Shown: one piece after another, positions 36,081-47,540 of the stretch
How the letters are laid out: each line of letters opens with the position of its first letter
How positions within the stretch are numbered: position 1 is the first letter of the stretch
Assembly (NCBI GenBank): GCA_008692225.1
Contig: VICG01000004.1
Coordinates: forward strand, 1,674,501-1,738,500
Reading direction: 5' to 3'
Length of the DNA stretch: 64,000 bases
DNA from: Monilinia fructicola
Taxonomy: Eukaryota > Ascomycota > Leotiomycetes > Helotiales > Sclerotiniaceae
Notes under the pieces: model-generated
Databases searched by the model: none
Seen by the model: only the letters and a program-made list of their open reading frames with translations
What the model was told of the DNA's origin: nothing
Position numbers and translations under genes: made by a program

Positions 36081-37728
36081 ATGGTCCGCCCGTTGCTATT
36101 TCTCACCTCTCTCCTTCCCATCGTTGCTGCGAGTTGGAATATCAATAGCGAGAAACATAGACATGCTTGTCAAAAACACACAGAGGATCCATTGGAGGGA
36201 TGCGACTTGCAGCGGACGAAGTACGTAGATACAGTGGGAAATAGTTCGACTTTCAAGACGGTACAATCTGGTATGTGTCTTATCCAAAAGTGGGATGCGA
36301 TAGAGGTGCAAAAGTTGAGAGGCTAGGTTCAGGCTAATTTTAAATGATGATAGCTGTGGCGAGTTTACCAAACAATAATGATACATACATTATTCTTATT
36401 GCGTCTGGAAACTATACAGAGCGGGTGAGAATTCCTTCGTTTATTTGTTTTGCTTTAGCTCATCGCATGATTGTTGACATTGTACTAGGTCAACGTGACT
36501 CGTCCTGGTCCCACCTATTTGCTTGGTCAAACAGCAAACCCTCTGAACCAATCTGCAAATACCGTCAATATTATCTGGAGAGCAGTCGCCGGTACGGGGG
36601 ATAATACCTACACATCAACTTTGACTGTTGCACCAAATCTCAATGCGTCTTTCACTGGGAGTGGCCCTACTGGGTTTCCTGTTCCAGCGGGAACACCGTT
36701 TGGAAGCACGGATTTCAGAACATACAATTTGAACCTAATCAATGATTATGCGCCATACTGTACGTATTTACCCCTTTCCGGAGAAGAGAATGTCCATCAT
36801 TGGTATAGAATACTGGGGGCTGCCGTCCAGCCTCCCATTGTGCAAGTCAAAGTTGTTGTGGGGATCAATCGTGATATTTGATCTCAAGTTGTGAATTGAT
36901 AACAGAATGTTGGCTATCGCTGAGCTACACATAGAGGTCAGGTCGCACGAAAGAAAGAAAATACACTAACAAGACAACAGCTGCTGGACCGTCCCTCGCG
37001 TTGAGCATAAGCTATGCAAATGGTGGCTTCTACCACACTGGCTTCTATAGCTACCAAGATACTGTATGTCATTCTAACCAACCAGTCTCCCCCACGTACT
37101 AAGACAACCAAGATCTATGTAGGGAAACTATCAAACTCTTACATTGCTCAATCCGTCGTCGCCGGCCAAACCGATTTCTTCTACGGCTTTGGAACCCTCT
37201 GGGTTACAAACACACAAATCTATCTCCGATCGTGTGGTGGAGGAATAACTGCGTGGAAAGGAAGCAATACGACATTTGAAAACAAATATGGAGTATATAT
37301 TGTGGATTCGACAGTGCAGCGAGCCAACAGCAGCTTGAGCATCAAAGGAAAATGTCCACTTGGCAGACCTTGGGTATGTCTTCCGCAATTCCAATATCAC
37401 AACATAAGAGAATGATCTAACTCTAGCCAATCAGAATGCACAAATGCGAGCAATCTTCGCCCGCACCTATCTTGATGATTCGATTCTTCCCACGGGATAT
37501 ATAGATTGGAGTCCTGCCCGCTACAATGCCAGCAATGGTAATTACAGCACTGTTCAAGCTGAATATAAGAATTATGGCCCGGGATACAATGCGACTGCAA
37601 GGGCAAGCTCATTGTTTGACGTACAGTACAATGATGAGCAATGGGCTCCATATAGTAGCCCAGAGAAGGTCTTCCAGGATCCCGAAGGAAAATTTGGGGA
37701 TGTAAGCTGGGTTGATTTTAAAGTTTAA
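36081..37728 (+). CDS. Secreted pectinesterase (pectin methylesterase, CE8)
   Basis: Removes methyl esters from cell-wall homogalacturonan, exposing it to polygalacturonases and lyases. Six exons: 36081-36270, 36354-36424, 36489-36759, 36981-37063, 37113-37373 and 37435-37728, giving 389 residues in frame. The N-terminus is a signal peptide (VRPLLFLTSLLPIVAAS). The parallel beta-helix family motifs are present: GFYSYQDT with catalytic Asp204, GQTDFFYGFGTLW with Asp226, and LGRPWNAQ with substrate-binding Arg290. Spacing matches plant and fungal enzymes, so it should be active. Several N-x-S/T sites (NVT, NAS, NTT, NSS) suit a secreted glycoprotein. This is a plausible plant-invasion factor, although individual PMEs are often dispensable. 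Confidence 0.93.
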
Positions 37729-38317
37729 CCGCAGTCGTAAGGAAATATAAGACGATAACTTTCAATCAATGGCGTAGAGAATGAACTGGCAGGTTACTCG
37801 TTCCAACACCAGCGATATTGATGATTGAACTAAAGTGCTACTGTTTGGTCCAACTTGTTGGCTAAGACATCCATGGATATTGTGATCAATTCTTGGTAAG
37901 ATTAAGATTCTTCGGACGAGCAATCTGAATTATACGCGGAACAAAGTACAGTAGAATGTAAAGAAATGATGATGCTTGTCGATGATCTGATTATACCCGT
38001 AGACCTACCCGTGGACCTATGTAGATACAATTATTTTGGCGAAGTTGATGTAAACATTGGTCGATGCTTTAGAAAGTTAACCCCTGTATGTATCGGAATT
38101 TCGGAAGTCGGAAGTCGGAGCTACTTAGTTCCGTACATGATCAGTTCAAGGGTTCAGCTAGCGCAATCGTAACACTTTACGCGATCTTCGATATCAAATC
38201 GCGTTTCCTCGAGCAGACAAAATACCTAGTATCTCACATATAGTACTCGTCGCACTCCATCACTTTTTTTTTCTACAATCTTACCAATCCGTGGATAACA
38301 ACGATAAAAATCTCAAA
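37729..38317. other. Intergenic region
   Basis: About 590 bases between two plus-strand genes. Nothing gene-like. A poly-T stretch (about 38263-38272) precedes the next start by about 50 bases. Confidence 0.5.
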
Positions 38318-39656
38318 ATGGCTCCTCAAAATGATGTCGCAGATGAATCCCCACCTCAAATCAATCCATACGAAGTTCTAGGTATTGAGAAATCCGCCTC
38401 TGAGGATGAAATCAAACGCGCATATCGTAAATGCGCTCTGAAGCACCATCCAGGTATGGTATAGTGTTTCTCAATATAGTTTTACTGTGAGAATATGTAT
38501 CATATTTGCGCTTCTTTTCTTGGAGTCTTCACATTTAAGATCATGATATAGAATCACCGAGAATCACCGCATAAGCTGAATCTACTCAACTAACGACCTT
38601 TCAGACAAGGCTCCAGAGCACCTTAAAGATACTTCCCATACCAAATTTCAAGAAATCGCTTTTGCTTATGCCGTTCTCTCTAATCCAAACCGGCGCAAAC
38701 GATATGATCGTACTGGATCTACCTCTGAGTCTGTTAATGCCGATGGTTTCTCGTGGACCGACTTCTATTCCGAGCAATACAGAGATATCGTCACTGCTGA
38801 TGCCATTAAGGAATTTTCAAATGTCTACAAAGGTTCTGATGAGGAGAAAGATGATTTGTTGGGAGCTTATACCACCTTCAAAGGACGATGGGGAAAGATC
38901 TATCAGGTTGTTATGTTAAGTGACCCCGTCGAGGATGAGGAACGATTTCGCGAGATAATTGAAGATGCAATCAGGAAGGGAGTTGTTGAGGAATACGCTG
39001 TTTTTAGAAATGAAACCAAGGCCTCAAAGGCTAGGAGAATGAAGAAGGCTAGAGAGGAGGAAAAAGAAGCTGCGGAGGCTGTCAAACAACTGGGTGCTGA
39101 TAAGTTGCTGAAAGGATCGAGTGGGGATGCACCAGCAAACAGCAAGAAGAAGCCAAAGAAGGAGTCCGGTGGTCATATGGATGATTTGGCAGCTATGATC
39201 CAGGCTAGACAAGCTTCAAGAATGAGTGGTAGCTTCTTGGATGGATTGGCTGCAAAGTATGGCGGAAAGAAGTCGGCAAGTGGTCCTGATGAGCTGGATG
39301 AGGAGGAGTTTCAAAGAATACAAAAAGGCTTAGGCATGAGCAAGAGCAAAGACAAGGCGAAGGGCAAGGGCAAGGGGAGGAAAGAAAAAGTTCACTCGGA
39401 GGATGATGTCGAGGTTGATGAAGACCCAGCACCCAAGAAGAAGTCCTCGAGGGGCAGAAGGAGACAGATTGAAGTAGAGGAAGATGATGAAGATGAAGAT
39501 GAAGAAATGGACGATGTTGCTGATGACCAAGCAGAAGAAGCAGAAGAAGCAGAGGAAGATGAAGAAGAAGTCGAGGTTGAGGAACCAGCTCCTAAAAAGA
39601 GAGCGAAGAAGCAAGGTACTCGGCAATCTAAGCGGTCGAAACCTACTCGGGCATGA
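38318..39656 (+). CDS. J-domain protein, DNAJC9-like
   Basis: Class C J-protein; animal DNAJC9 couples Hsp70 to histone H3-H4 chaperoning. Exons are 38318-38453 and 38605-39656, giving 395 residues. The J domain at residues 16-85 has [20 protein letters not shown], and the HPD motif at His44-Pro45-Asp46 has the Asp codon split by the intron. A middle region follows ([38 protein letters not shown]), as in DNAJC9. The C-terminal 130 residues alternate Lys-rich stretches with long Glu/Asp runs ([20 protein letters not shown]), fitting a nuclear, histone-facing protein. The histone role is inferred from the animal homologue. Confidence 0.88.
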
Positions 39657-40235
39657 TGCCGATTAATATCACACATATGGAAATGGAGTTTATGGGAATT
39701 GTTATTTTTGATTTGGCCGGATGGATACGATATGCATTAAAGCGGGCGTTGGTAACTACGATGATTCAACATGAGGATTTCTCCATTTCCACTACAGCTA
39801 GGTACCCACTACTTATAGAATATACTCATTAATGCATATGGAATGTTGAGATGATAACCATCCCGTCAAGTAATAAAATGTATCTCTTTAAATTTCCTGG
39901 TGATGATTCAAACATTCTAGATCCTCCTTCGACCCTCGTCTATATCCGGATCTGGGCTCCCCGTTCTTCAAGTACCGTCACACCCACGTGATAATGCGAC
40001 CCGACGCGTTAACTTCGCGATTTCCCTCTCCGTCCACGTTGTCGGTCACAGTCACATTCGCATCAGCAAACCATTTTCAATTCGCCCAAGACAACCATCG
40101 GCTCCGAACCACAATCATAAATTTTGGACCAACTCGCTCCCCACTCTCAACTTCACTCACCATACCAATTCGCATTTAATCACGACTTTCTCCACCGTCT
40201 CTCATCCCTCACACGATGCCCCAGAAGAAAATGTC
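39657..40235. other. Intergenic region
   Basis: 580 bases between two plus-strand genes; no gene or clear repeat seen. Confidence 0.5.
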
Positions 40236-41422
40236 ATGAGCACCCCCTCATCGACCTCCAACCTCGCGCCCCTTCAACCCCCAAACCTGTACCACCTCTC
40301 CCCCACCTATCAAAAATGGTGCGCCTTACGCTGCGCAGACATCATCACTCTCAAGGACCGCAGAGTCTACGTCGAAGGTTTCTTCCCGCTCCCCACCCCC
40401 CCTCTCCTCCTCCTCCCCATCCCTCCCCTCCCCAGTCTCCCCGCCGCCCAACAATCGCAAGAGCGCGACAGAGGCGCCCCAGCAGCTAACCCCCGCGCCT
40501 AGGTAAACTCATCCACCACTACCTCAACCACCCCATCCGCTACGTCAAGCTCATCGGCCTCATCGTCTCGATGGACGACTTTGCCCATCGGCGCGTCTAC
40601 ACGCTCGACGATTCGAGCGGCGCATGCATCGAATGCGTTGCGCTCCTCCCATCAAGTAGCGCGCGCGCCGCCTCCCAATCCCAGCCCGCACCCCCGCCCG
40701 AGCCCTCAATCGAGCACCCCCAGGTCCCGTGGGCGGACGTGCAAGAATGCAAGGTCGTGCGCGTCCTCGGCGTCGTGGGCACGTACATGACGCGCCCGCA
40801 GCTCCACATCGTCAAGATGGGGGTCGTGGGAACCACGGAGCTGGAGCGGAGGTGGTGGGACGAGTGCGCGCGGTTGAAACGCGAGGTGTTGGGCAGGGAA
40901 TGGAGGGTGAGCCGGGAGGAGGTGGCGCGATGGGAGAGGCGAGAGAGGAGGAGGGGGGAGAGGGAAAGGGAAAGGGAAAGGGAAAGGGGCAGGGGAGCGC
41001 CACGGGGGAGAGAGGCAGGAGCGAGAACCGAGGAGGGTGATGGTGGAGGAAAAAGGGCGAAGAGAGAGACGAGCAAGAAAGACAAACTCGCACATGAGAA
41101 ACCTCACCCCCTCACTCGAGAGCAAGAAGAAAAACGACCCGTCATCCCCAAACGAAAAGAAGCCCCCAACTCCAAACCCAAAGATCCTCGGCACCTCCTC
41201 GAAATCGCCACACACCCCTCCACCTCCACCTCCACCTCGAAGTCAATCCCCAACCCCAACTCCAATCCTCCATCCCAGCCCCCCCCTCAAAAATCCCCAT
41301 CAAATAAATCCACATCCAAATCCAAATCCAAATCCAAACCCGAACCCGAACCTCCCACCAAGAAAAGAATCATACCCGTGGTCCTGACCGATCTGGCCAA
41401 GTTTGATACTTTTGGTTTGTAA
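40236..41422 (+). CDS. STN1: STN1-like telomere-capping protein (OB fold)
   Basis: Subunit of the telomere-capping CST/Stn1-Ten1 complex, which binds single-stranded telomeric DNA and recruits DNA polymerase alpha. Exons are 40236-40377 and 40503-41422, giving 353 residues. The N-terminal OB fold spans residues ~15-160: LYHLSPTYQKWCALRCADI, then VYVEG|KLIHHYLNHPIRYVKL, then VSMDDFAHRRVYTLDDSSGA followed by CIECV, and later VRVLGVVGTYMTRPQLHIVK. The C-terminal half is Arg/Glu-rich and then a Ser/Lys/Pro low-complexity tail. The intron (40378-40502) has a weak GTTTCT donor but a good GCTAAC branch site 13 bases before CCTAG, and it alone restores the OB-fold frame. Intronless reading stops at 40502. 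The OB-fold segments match Stn1 best; orthology still needs a profile search. Confidence 0.78.
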
Positions 41423-42073
41423 CGTTGTGACTTGATAACCTGTCTCGCTCGTCGGCCGAGCGGCAGGGTATCTTGGGTATGCGAATATCATTCTGGGTTT
41501 GATTGGGGATGGAGCGCTCGCTAATGAATTTATTTGGGGGAGGGGGGTTTTTGAGATATCTGTTATGGGGGAGGGTGGATGGAAGCCTTTCGTTGGGTCG
41601 CTTTCTGTTTAGGGGTATATATATTGGAATGGAAATATGCACATGTTTTATAGGCTGCACGGAGTTGATTCATTAAGTTTGTTGTACATACATTCTATGA
41701 TTTTACAATTTCAAGATACCCCAATAGATACACACACACACACACACACCTATCTCTCTCTAGAAGGCTTCATTAGACTCAATGCATCGCATTACTCGCA
41801 AGGTATCATACACAGGTGACAGCTCCGCAGCTCCCTAGCTATTATTACAATTCCTTCCTTCCTTCCCGGTAGCCCTTCCCCAAAACCCTCCATATAAATC
41901 CCATAAGCTTTTAGTAATAACAAGCAATGATAAGTTAAAAATACCGCCCGCCTTGCCAAACTTCCCCTAGAAATTTTGATATTTGCCATACATATCCAGC
42001 GCTAAAACGCCATTGCCATAAGGATTGGTACTATCAATATCAACCAATACACATAATATATCACAATTTCGGA
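41423..42073. other. Convergent intergenic region STN1/VCX1
   Basis: 650 bases of shared 3' flank. A short (AC)n run lies near 41730-41748. No gene seen. Confidence 0.55.
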
Positions 42074-43598
42074 TTAATATCCAGCCAAGCCCTTGACTGA
42101 TCTGACGACAATGCCTGGAATATCACCTGCCCCAGCAGGAGCGTCTGGATATACCAAAAATGCGAGGGCAATTATGATATATAGACCAAGAAGCTACGGA
42201 AATGTTAGTGAAATGGAATTGAAACCTTCAAGGTCCATCGAATCTTACCATGCAGCCCTCCAAATAATTACTCTTGCCATCTTGAACAACATAAGTGACG
42301 ACCAACACACTCAAAAAGAAAACCACGGTCTCGAATGTTTCAAAATGCAGAGTCATAGGTTCATCAAGGATCCATCCCAAGATGACAAGGAATGGCGTGA
42401 CGAAAAGTGCAATTTGCATACTCGATCCGATGGCCACACCCATCGCAAGATCCATCTTATCCTTGACGGCAACCACAATAGCTGTTACGTGCTCCGCTGC
42501 GTTGCCAACAATGGGGAGAAGAATAAGACCGACAAAAGTTTTGGAGATGTGAGCACTCTCAACGATGGAGTCAATCGAATCAACCAAGTAGTCGGCACAA
42601 ATAGATACGGCGACTGTGACAACAACGAGAACGGCTGCAGCAGCCCATGGACTCATCTGTGGTGCTTCTTCCTCCTCTCCTGCAGCTTGACTTTCGGCAT
42701 CGAATAGATTGGCATGCGTTCTGAGCTGGAAGACCAAGTATAGACAGTAGAGAATCAATAGAATGATGGCTGTTCCGTGAGAAAGAATCAAAATATTCGT
42801 TTCGGTGTCGGCTGACGATTTACTGAGGACGGAATAGAGCTGCGCAGGAGTTAGTCAAGGTTTGCAGGCGCATGGCATTTTGGCTTACCGTTGCAGGTAT
42901 GATCAATGCGCTTGCAGCAAGGACCATCAAAGATGACATGGTTCCTGCGACAGTATCGTTGAACTTCTGCTCGATACCCATAGAGGTACCAGTTCGAGTA
43001 TTGTGGATTCCACCTGCAATGAAGCAACATCCCAGCACTAGAAGAGAGTTGGACAAAATACTACCCAACATACTTGACTGCACAATACGGATTTGTCCTT
43101 GCTTCAAAGCGATGATGCTAACCTAGCAGTTGGCCATTAGTTTCTCCCTTGCCCCTCGCACCATGTAGCACCCGAACTTACAATAAGTTCCACGGCATTG
43201 CCGAATGTTGCGTTCAAGAGACCGCCTAAGGTTTCTCCCAACTTCATGGATATCTCTTCTGTCGCAAACGAGAGGATGGAAGCCAACGGGATGATGGCGA
43301 AGAAGTTGAGTATGAAGATAACGACCGGATCCCAGTGGGTGAGGCCCGCGATAATACCCAACGGTACAAAGATCAACAGGACATTGACATAGCTGCTATA
43401 CAATGTGATCTTTCCTACATGCCACGTCAAAGCCGAATAGCTAACAACAGCTCTGTCACTGTCCATTCCTGGCGTATGCTTCCTGCTGAGGAAGAATTCG
43501 TGAACGCTACTCTTGCGCCTGTCATTTCCATTTCCATTTCCATTTCCATGCCCATTGGCACCCAACAGACTCGTGGATTCATCCACTCTATTCGACAT
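42074..43598 (-). CDS. VCX1: Vacuolar Ca2+/H+ exchanger (CAX family)
   Basis: Moves cytosolic Ca2+ into the vacuole in exchange for protons. Four exons, all phase 0: 43598-43182, 43122-42889, 42839-42249 and 42193-42074, giving 453 residues. After a Ser/Gly/Asn-rich cytosolic N-terminus (GNGNGNGN run) come about 11 hydrophobic segments. The two inverted cation-binding repeats are clear: [22 protein letters not shown] in the first half and [20 protein letters not shown] in the second, each followed by the matching [10 protein letters not shown] and GSSMQIALF helices. An acidic loop ([13 protein letters not shown]) separates the halves, as in yeast Vcx1. Length and topology are normal. Convergent with STN1. 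Confidence 0.94.
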
Positions 43599-46440
43599 AT
43601 TTCTGGAATTGCCTTGATTGTTCTGGGTGGTGAGTGATCTTATTCGCGCGAGTTCCCTTCGAAATTGAGGTTGTGCTACATATCAAAGAAATCGTAAAGT
43701 CAGCCCGACCACTCCGTATGTATATTCAAGATTGAAATTGCAATGCGCGCCGCAGCAAAATTAAGCTTCCAGGAAGTCCCTTGATAATTCGCTGGCAGAT
43801 TGACAGGTCAACGAGATGTATGACGGAGATTAAGAAACAAGGTTTGACACGGATGAGATAAGCTGAAGAAGTCATTCTTGGCTTCAAGATTGACTACATC
43901 TTCTCTCTTCGTGATATAGTCCTGTGATGGAGGCGGTACAAAGGTTATTTGGGTGTGTGGTACCATTCAAATAGAGAGCGGATACGAAATGCAACAAAGG
44001 GCTAGATCAAAGGCCCGACTGTATGGCAGTATCCTTCGACTTCTTGCTTATGATATCAAATTGGCGAGGAGATGAACCACGAAGCTTTGAAGGGGATGAA
44101 TAAAGTTGTCAATTGAAATTGAAAAATGAAATTGATAGATAAATAGATATCTTCCACAAAGTAAAAGAGAAGAGGGACACGGGGTAATTTGTCTAACTTA
44201 CCAACCATATTGGCAGATTTCTCTCTCTACAAAAAACGGGGAGAGGAGAATGCTAATATGAAAACTCTGAATTTAGATCTAGGAACAATGGATGAAAAGG
44301 GTAATGGGGTAAAAGAAAAGCACAGTAATGCAATTGCAATGGAACGGGATGGGATCATGAACGTTGTTGTGCGCGTGGTTATCGAAATTTCGGATACAAA
44401 GCTTGACACTTTGATGCGCGGGAGAAGGCTTAGAAGGGATGATTCCAAGTGCTTTTTGACTATTAGGTAGGTGCTGCGCCTCCTTTTCAGTGGAGGAGGT
44501 TGATAAAAACGTCCTGAATCCTGGGTACGCGAAGTGCGCGTAGCTACCGAGATGATTTTCCCCTGGGAGTTGATGATAATGATGATAATGATGCAGGTGT
44601 GTTGATCAAACCCTGCCAAGTGGATACATGTATGTGGATGAAGATGTAGATGTGGATTTGGATGTGGGTGTGGATGTGGGTGTGGATGTGATAGGACTTG
44701 AATATTTGTTTCAAGTAGTAGGTAAGGTTATGGAGTGGTGGAGTGGTGGAGTGAGTGATTGAGTGATTGAGTGAGTGATTGAATGATTGCTTTTCGATGA
44801 TGATGAAATAGATCTTCCTAATCAAAGAGAAGAAGAAGAAGAAGAAGAAGAAGAAGAAGAAGAGAAGAGAAGAGCAGATGATGCAAAATGAAATAAGCGA
44901 TGGGAACGAGAATGAATGGCAACGCGATAACAATAATATGCAGAGGGAAGGAAGAGATGATCCTCTTACCTTGATAGATATGGATGTATGGATGGATGGA
45001 TGGATGGAATGATTATGAGTTGAGTTTGAAGATCTGTATGGGTATTATGTTTATGGTTTGATGATATTGTACTGTATATGAAATGCGGAAGGAACGAAGA
45101 ATAAGAAGAATAATTGTTGTTGTTCAGTTGTTGATTGCAGTTGTAATGATGATGGTGGTTGTACTCGAGTTGTAGTTGTGATTGCAGTTGCATTGCAATG
45201 CAGTTCAGTTGACGTGCATCTAGTAATTGATACAAAGCTTAGAGCTATTATTCATTAAGTAAGCTCTTGATCAATTCATTGATTAATACAGTAGATAGAT
45301 AAATATTAGGTATAATGATAGATTGATTGATTCTTTGTATGATGGTTTGATTGTTCCAAGGTTTATTTCTTTCTTCCTTTTCTGAATGAACGAATGAACG
45401 AATGAACGAATGAACGAATGAACGAATGATGTATATATATATACTAAGGTTTACTTATCTTCTCTACTACTTCTATTATCACTACTATTATTACTATTAC
45501 CACTATATCTACTACTACTACTATTATTATTACTACTATTATTCCTATTCTTCCTACTATCATTACTATTACCACTACTTCTACTCCTCTTCCTCCTCCT
45601 CCTCCCCCTCCTCCTCTTATAAACCTAGGTAAATGATTTTTAAACTTTGATCTTGCCAAGGAAACCTCTTGTAAGCTTAAAAGGTTATTGCGGTTTCTAA
45701 TTGAGTCAATCAAGTTACTGTATTGCTTTTTGACCTTGATCGATGAATAAACAGCTCAAACTCAGACAGAACAGATACACAAACATATACAAAAACATAC
45801 GATGCCTAAAGACTCAAGAGAGAATGTTTGATATTGAATGTTCATTTTTATATTCGCTAATCTTCCACCCATTCCATATCGATCGCATCTAGACCTTCTT
45901 TCTGCTTATTACTCCGAATCATTCTCACTTCTTCAATGAAAAAGCAACGGCAGCATGGAAGAAGTATGCACAATCCCAATCAATCCCAGCATCCAAGATC
46001 CAAACACCGAAAGCAACATCCAATAACTGAGACTTCCAAGTACAGTCCACCAGTGGTCACTGGTCAGTATTCTCCGGCATAAGCACACAGCTGGGCCTGC
46101 ATCGCAAAATACCCATATATGTAAGATCTTCGCCATTTCAAGACCAAAAACCAGTACGGCAAGATGAAAGTCCTAACAGTATGGGTAAATACCTTGGAAT
46201 GTTAGAAAGCTGATCGTACAGCTCCATACAGTCGAGAGCTATGGCCATCTCCAACCCCATGGCTGTACTCTGTACGTATTAATTAGATTCATTCATTCAT
46301 GCATGCATGCATCTCGCTCGCAATTTGCTACTCCGTACAGTATTGTACGTACAGTATTAGCGAGCAAGTAGTGTGACACTATTATAGTAGATATCTACTT
46401 GGGTAGCTGTTAATTAGATGCTAACCATCTATCCCCATCG
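43599..46440. other. Gene-poor region upstream of VCX1, rich in simple repeats
   Basis: 2.8 kb with no recognisable gene, part of a 5.8 kb gap. From 44.6 to 45.6 kb it is packed with short tandem repeats, listed separately. ACTCCGTA motifs lie at 43711 and about 46329. An open frame at 46136-45933 (minus, 67 residues, hydrophobic C-terminal half) cannot be supported. Confidence 0.6.
44634..45611. repeat. Cluster of microsatellites and minisatellites
   Basis: Within 1 kb: GGATGTG-type units (44634-44690), GGAGTGGT/GAGTGATT units (44731-44789), (GAA)n (44829-44862), (GGAT)n (44984-45008), five GAATGAAC octamers (45384-45428) and a long TAC/TAT/TCC trinucleotide stretch (about 45463-45611). Each has a different unit, so this is not one decayed satellite. 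Confidence 0.85.
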
Positions 46441-46499
46441 ATCGTATATTACCATAAAGAAACCAAAAACCAAAAACGAAAAAAACCCTCTCCCCTCCT

Positions 46500-47530
46500 C
46501 TCCCCTCTATAAAAAAACAAAAAACAAGAAATAAAAAGCGAAAAGAATTAAGATTTAAAATAAAATAGTAATCTTAAAATAATAAAACAAAAAATAAAGG
46601 AATTAAATTACTAATTATTAACGAATAATAATTACTCGCTCTCATTCTTAAATCTATCTATACTATTTATACTCTATACTTTTAATACTCGTACTATACT
46701 AATTACATTTCCTATATTAATACTTTTTTATCGTTTTATAATCTAATATTATTTAAAAAACCACTATTTAATAGTATTTAATTATCTTACTCATTTACCT
46801 TATTAATTAATCTAATCTAAGATTATATAATTTATATATTCTAGTTAATAAATATATATTCTTTTATTATAATACTTTTTAAACGTTATTAAAATATTAT
46901 ATTAAGCTAATTATATATAATTATATTATTTTTTTTTACTTTTTCTATTTAATAAGACTATTAAAATAAAAAGAAATAAAATAAAATTTAAAAATTTTTT
47001 TAATAAAAATAAGAATTTATTTTTATAAAAAATTTTTAATAGATTATATTATTTTAATATTATAAGAAAATCACGTAAAAAGCTATAGAATTATACTATA
47101 TATACTTAATTAACTATACTATATTATATCGTATTATTTTATACGTAATAAGTAAAGAATTAGCTTCTTTATTAGAATTATAATATTAGATTTAAATAAT
47201 AAAGAATAAACTTCTTTATTAAAATTATAATAAATAGAATTTTATTATATTATTAGTTAAGCTATATTAGAACTAGTTTTTATATCTTTTTTAATTTCTT
47301 AAAAATATTAAATTATAACTTTTAATTAAGAATTAATAAAAAATTTCTTTTTAAATAAATTAAGATTGAATATAAAAAATATTAATTTTTTTTATAATAA
47401 TATTATCTTTTTATAATTATTTATTTTTTCTTTAATATTAAAATATTTTTAAATAGTTTAATTAATATTTATTAGAAAAAATAATAATAAAATTAATAAA
47501 TATACGTTATAAAAAGTATGATAAATAATA
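46500..47530. repeat. AT-rich island, RIP-like degraded DNA
   Basis: About 1 kb composed almost wholly of A and T, with TpA steps dominating and very few G or C. It contains no open frame of note. Near-duplicate segments (CTTCTTTATTAGAATTATAAT around 47163 and a one-base variant around 47210) suggest a decayed repeat. In filamentous ascomycetes such islands usually come from repeat-induced point mutation of transposons; no element end is recognisable here. The edges are sharp: ordinary GC content returns by about 47560. Confidence 0.75.
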
Positions 47531-47540
47531 ACCCTAATCT

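Noticed and set aside
45933..46136. 67-codon minus-strand frame with a hydrophobic half
   Set aside because: Length is within chance expectation and nothing around it supports a gene.
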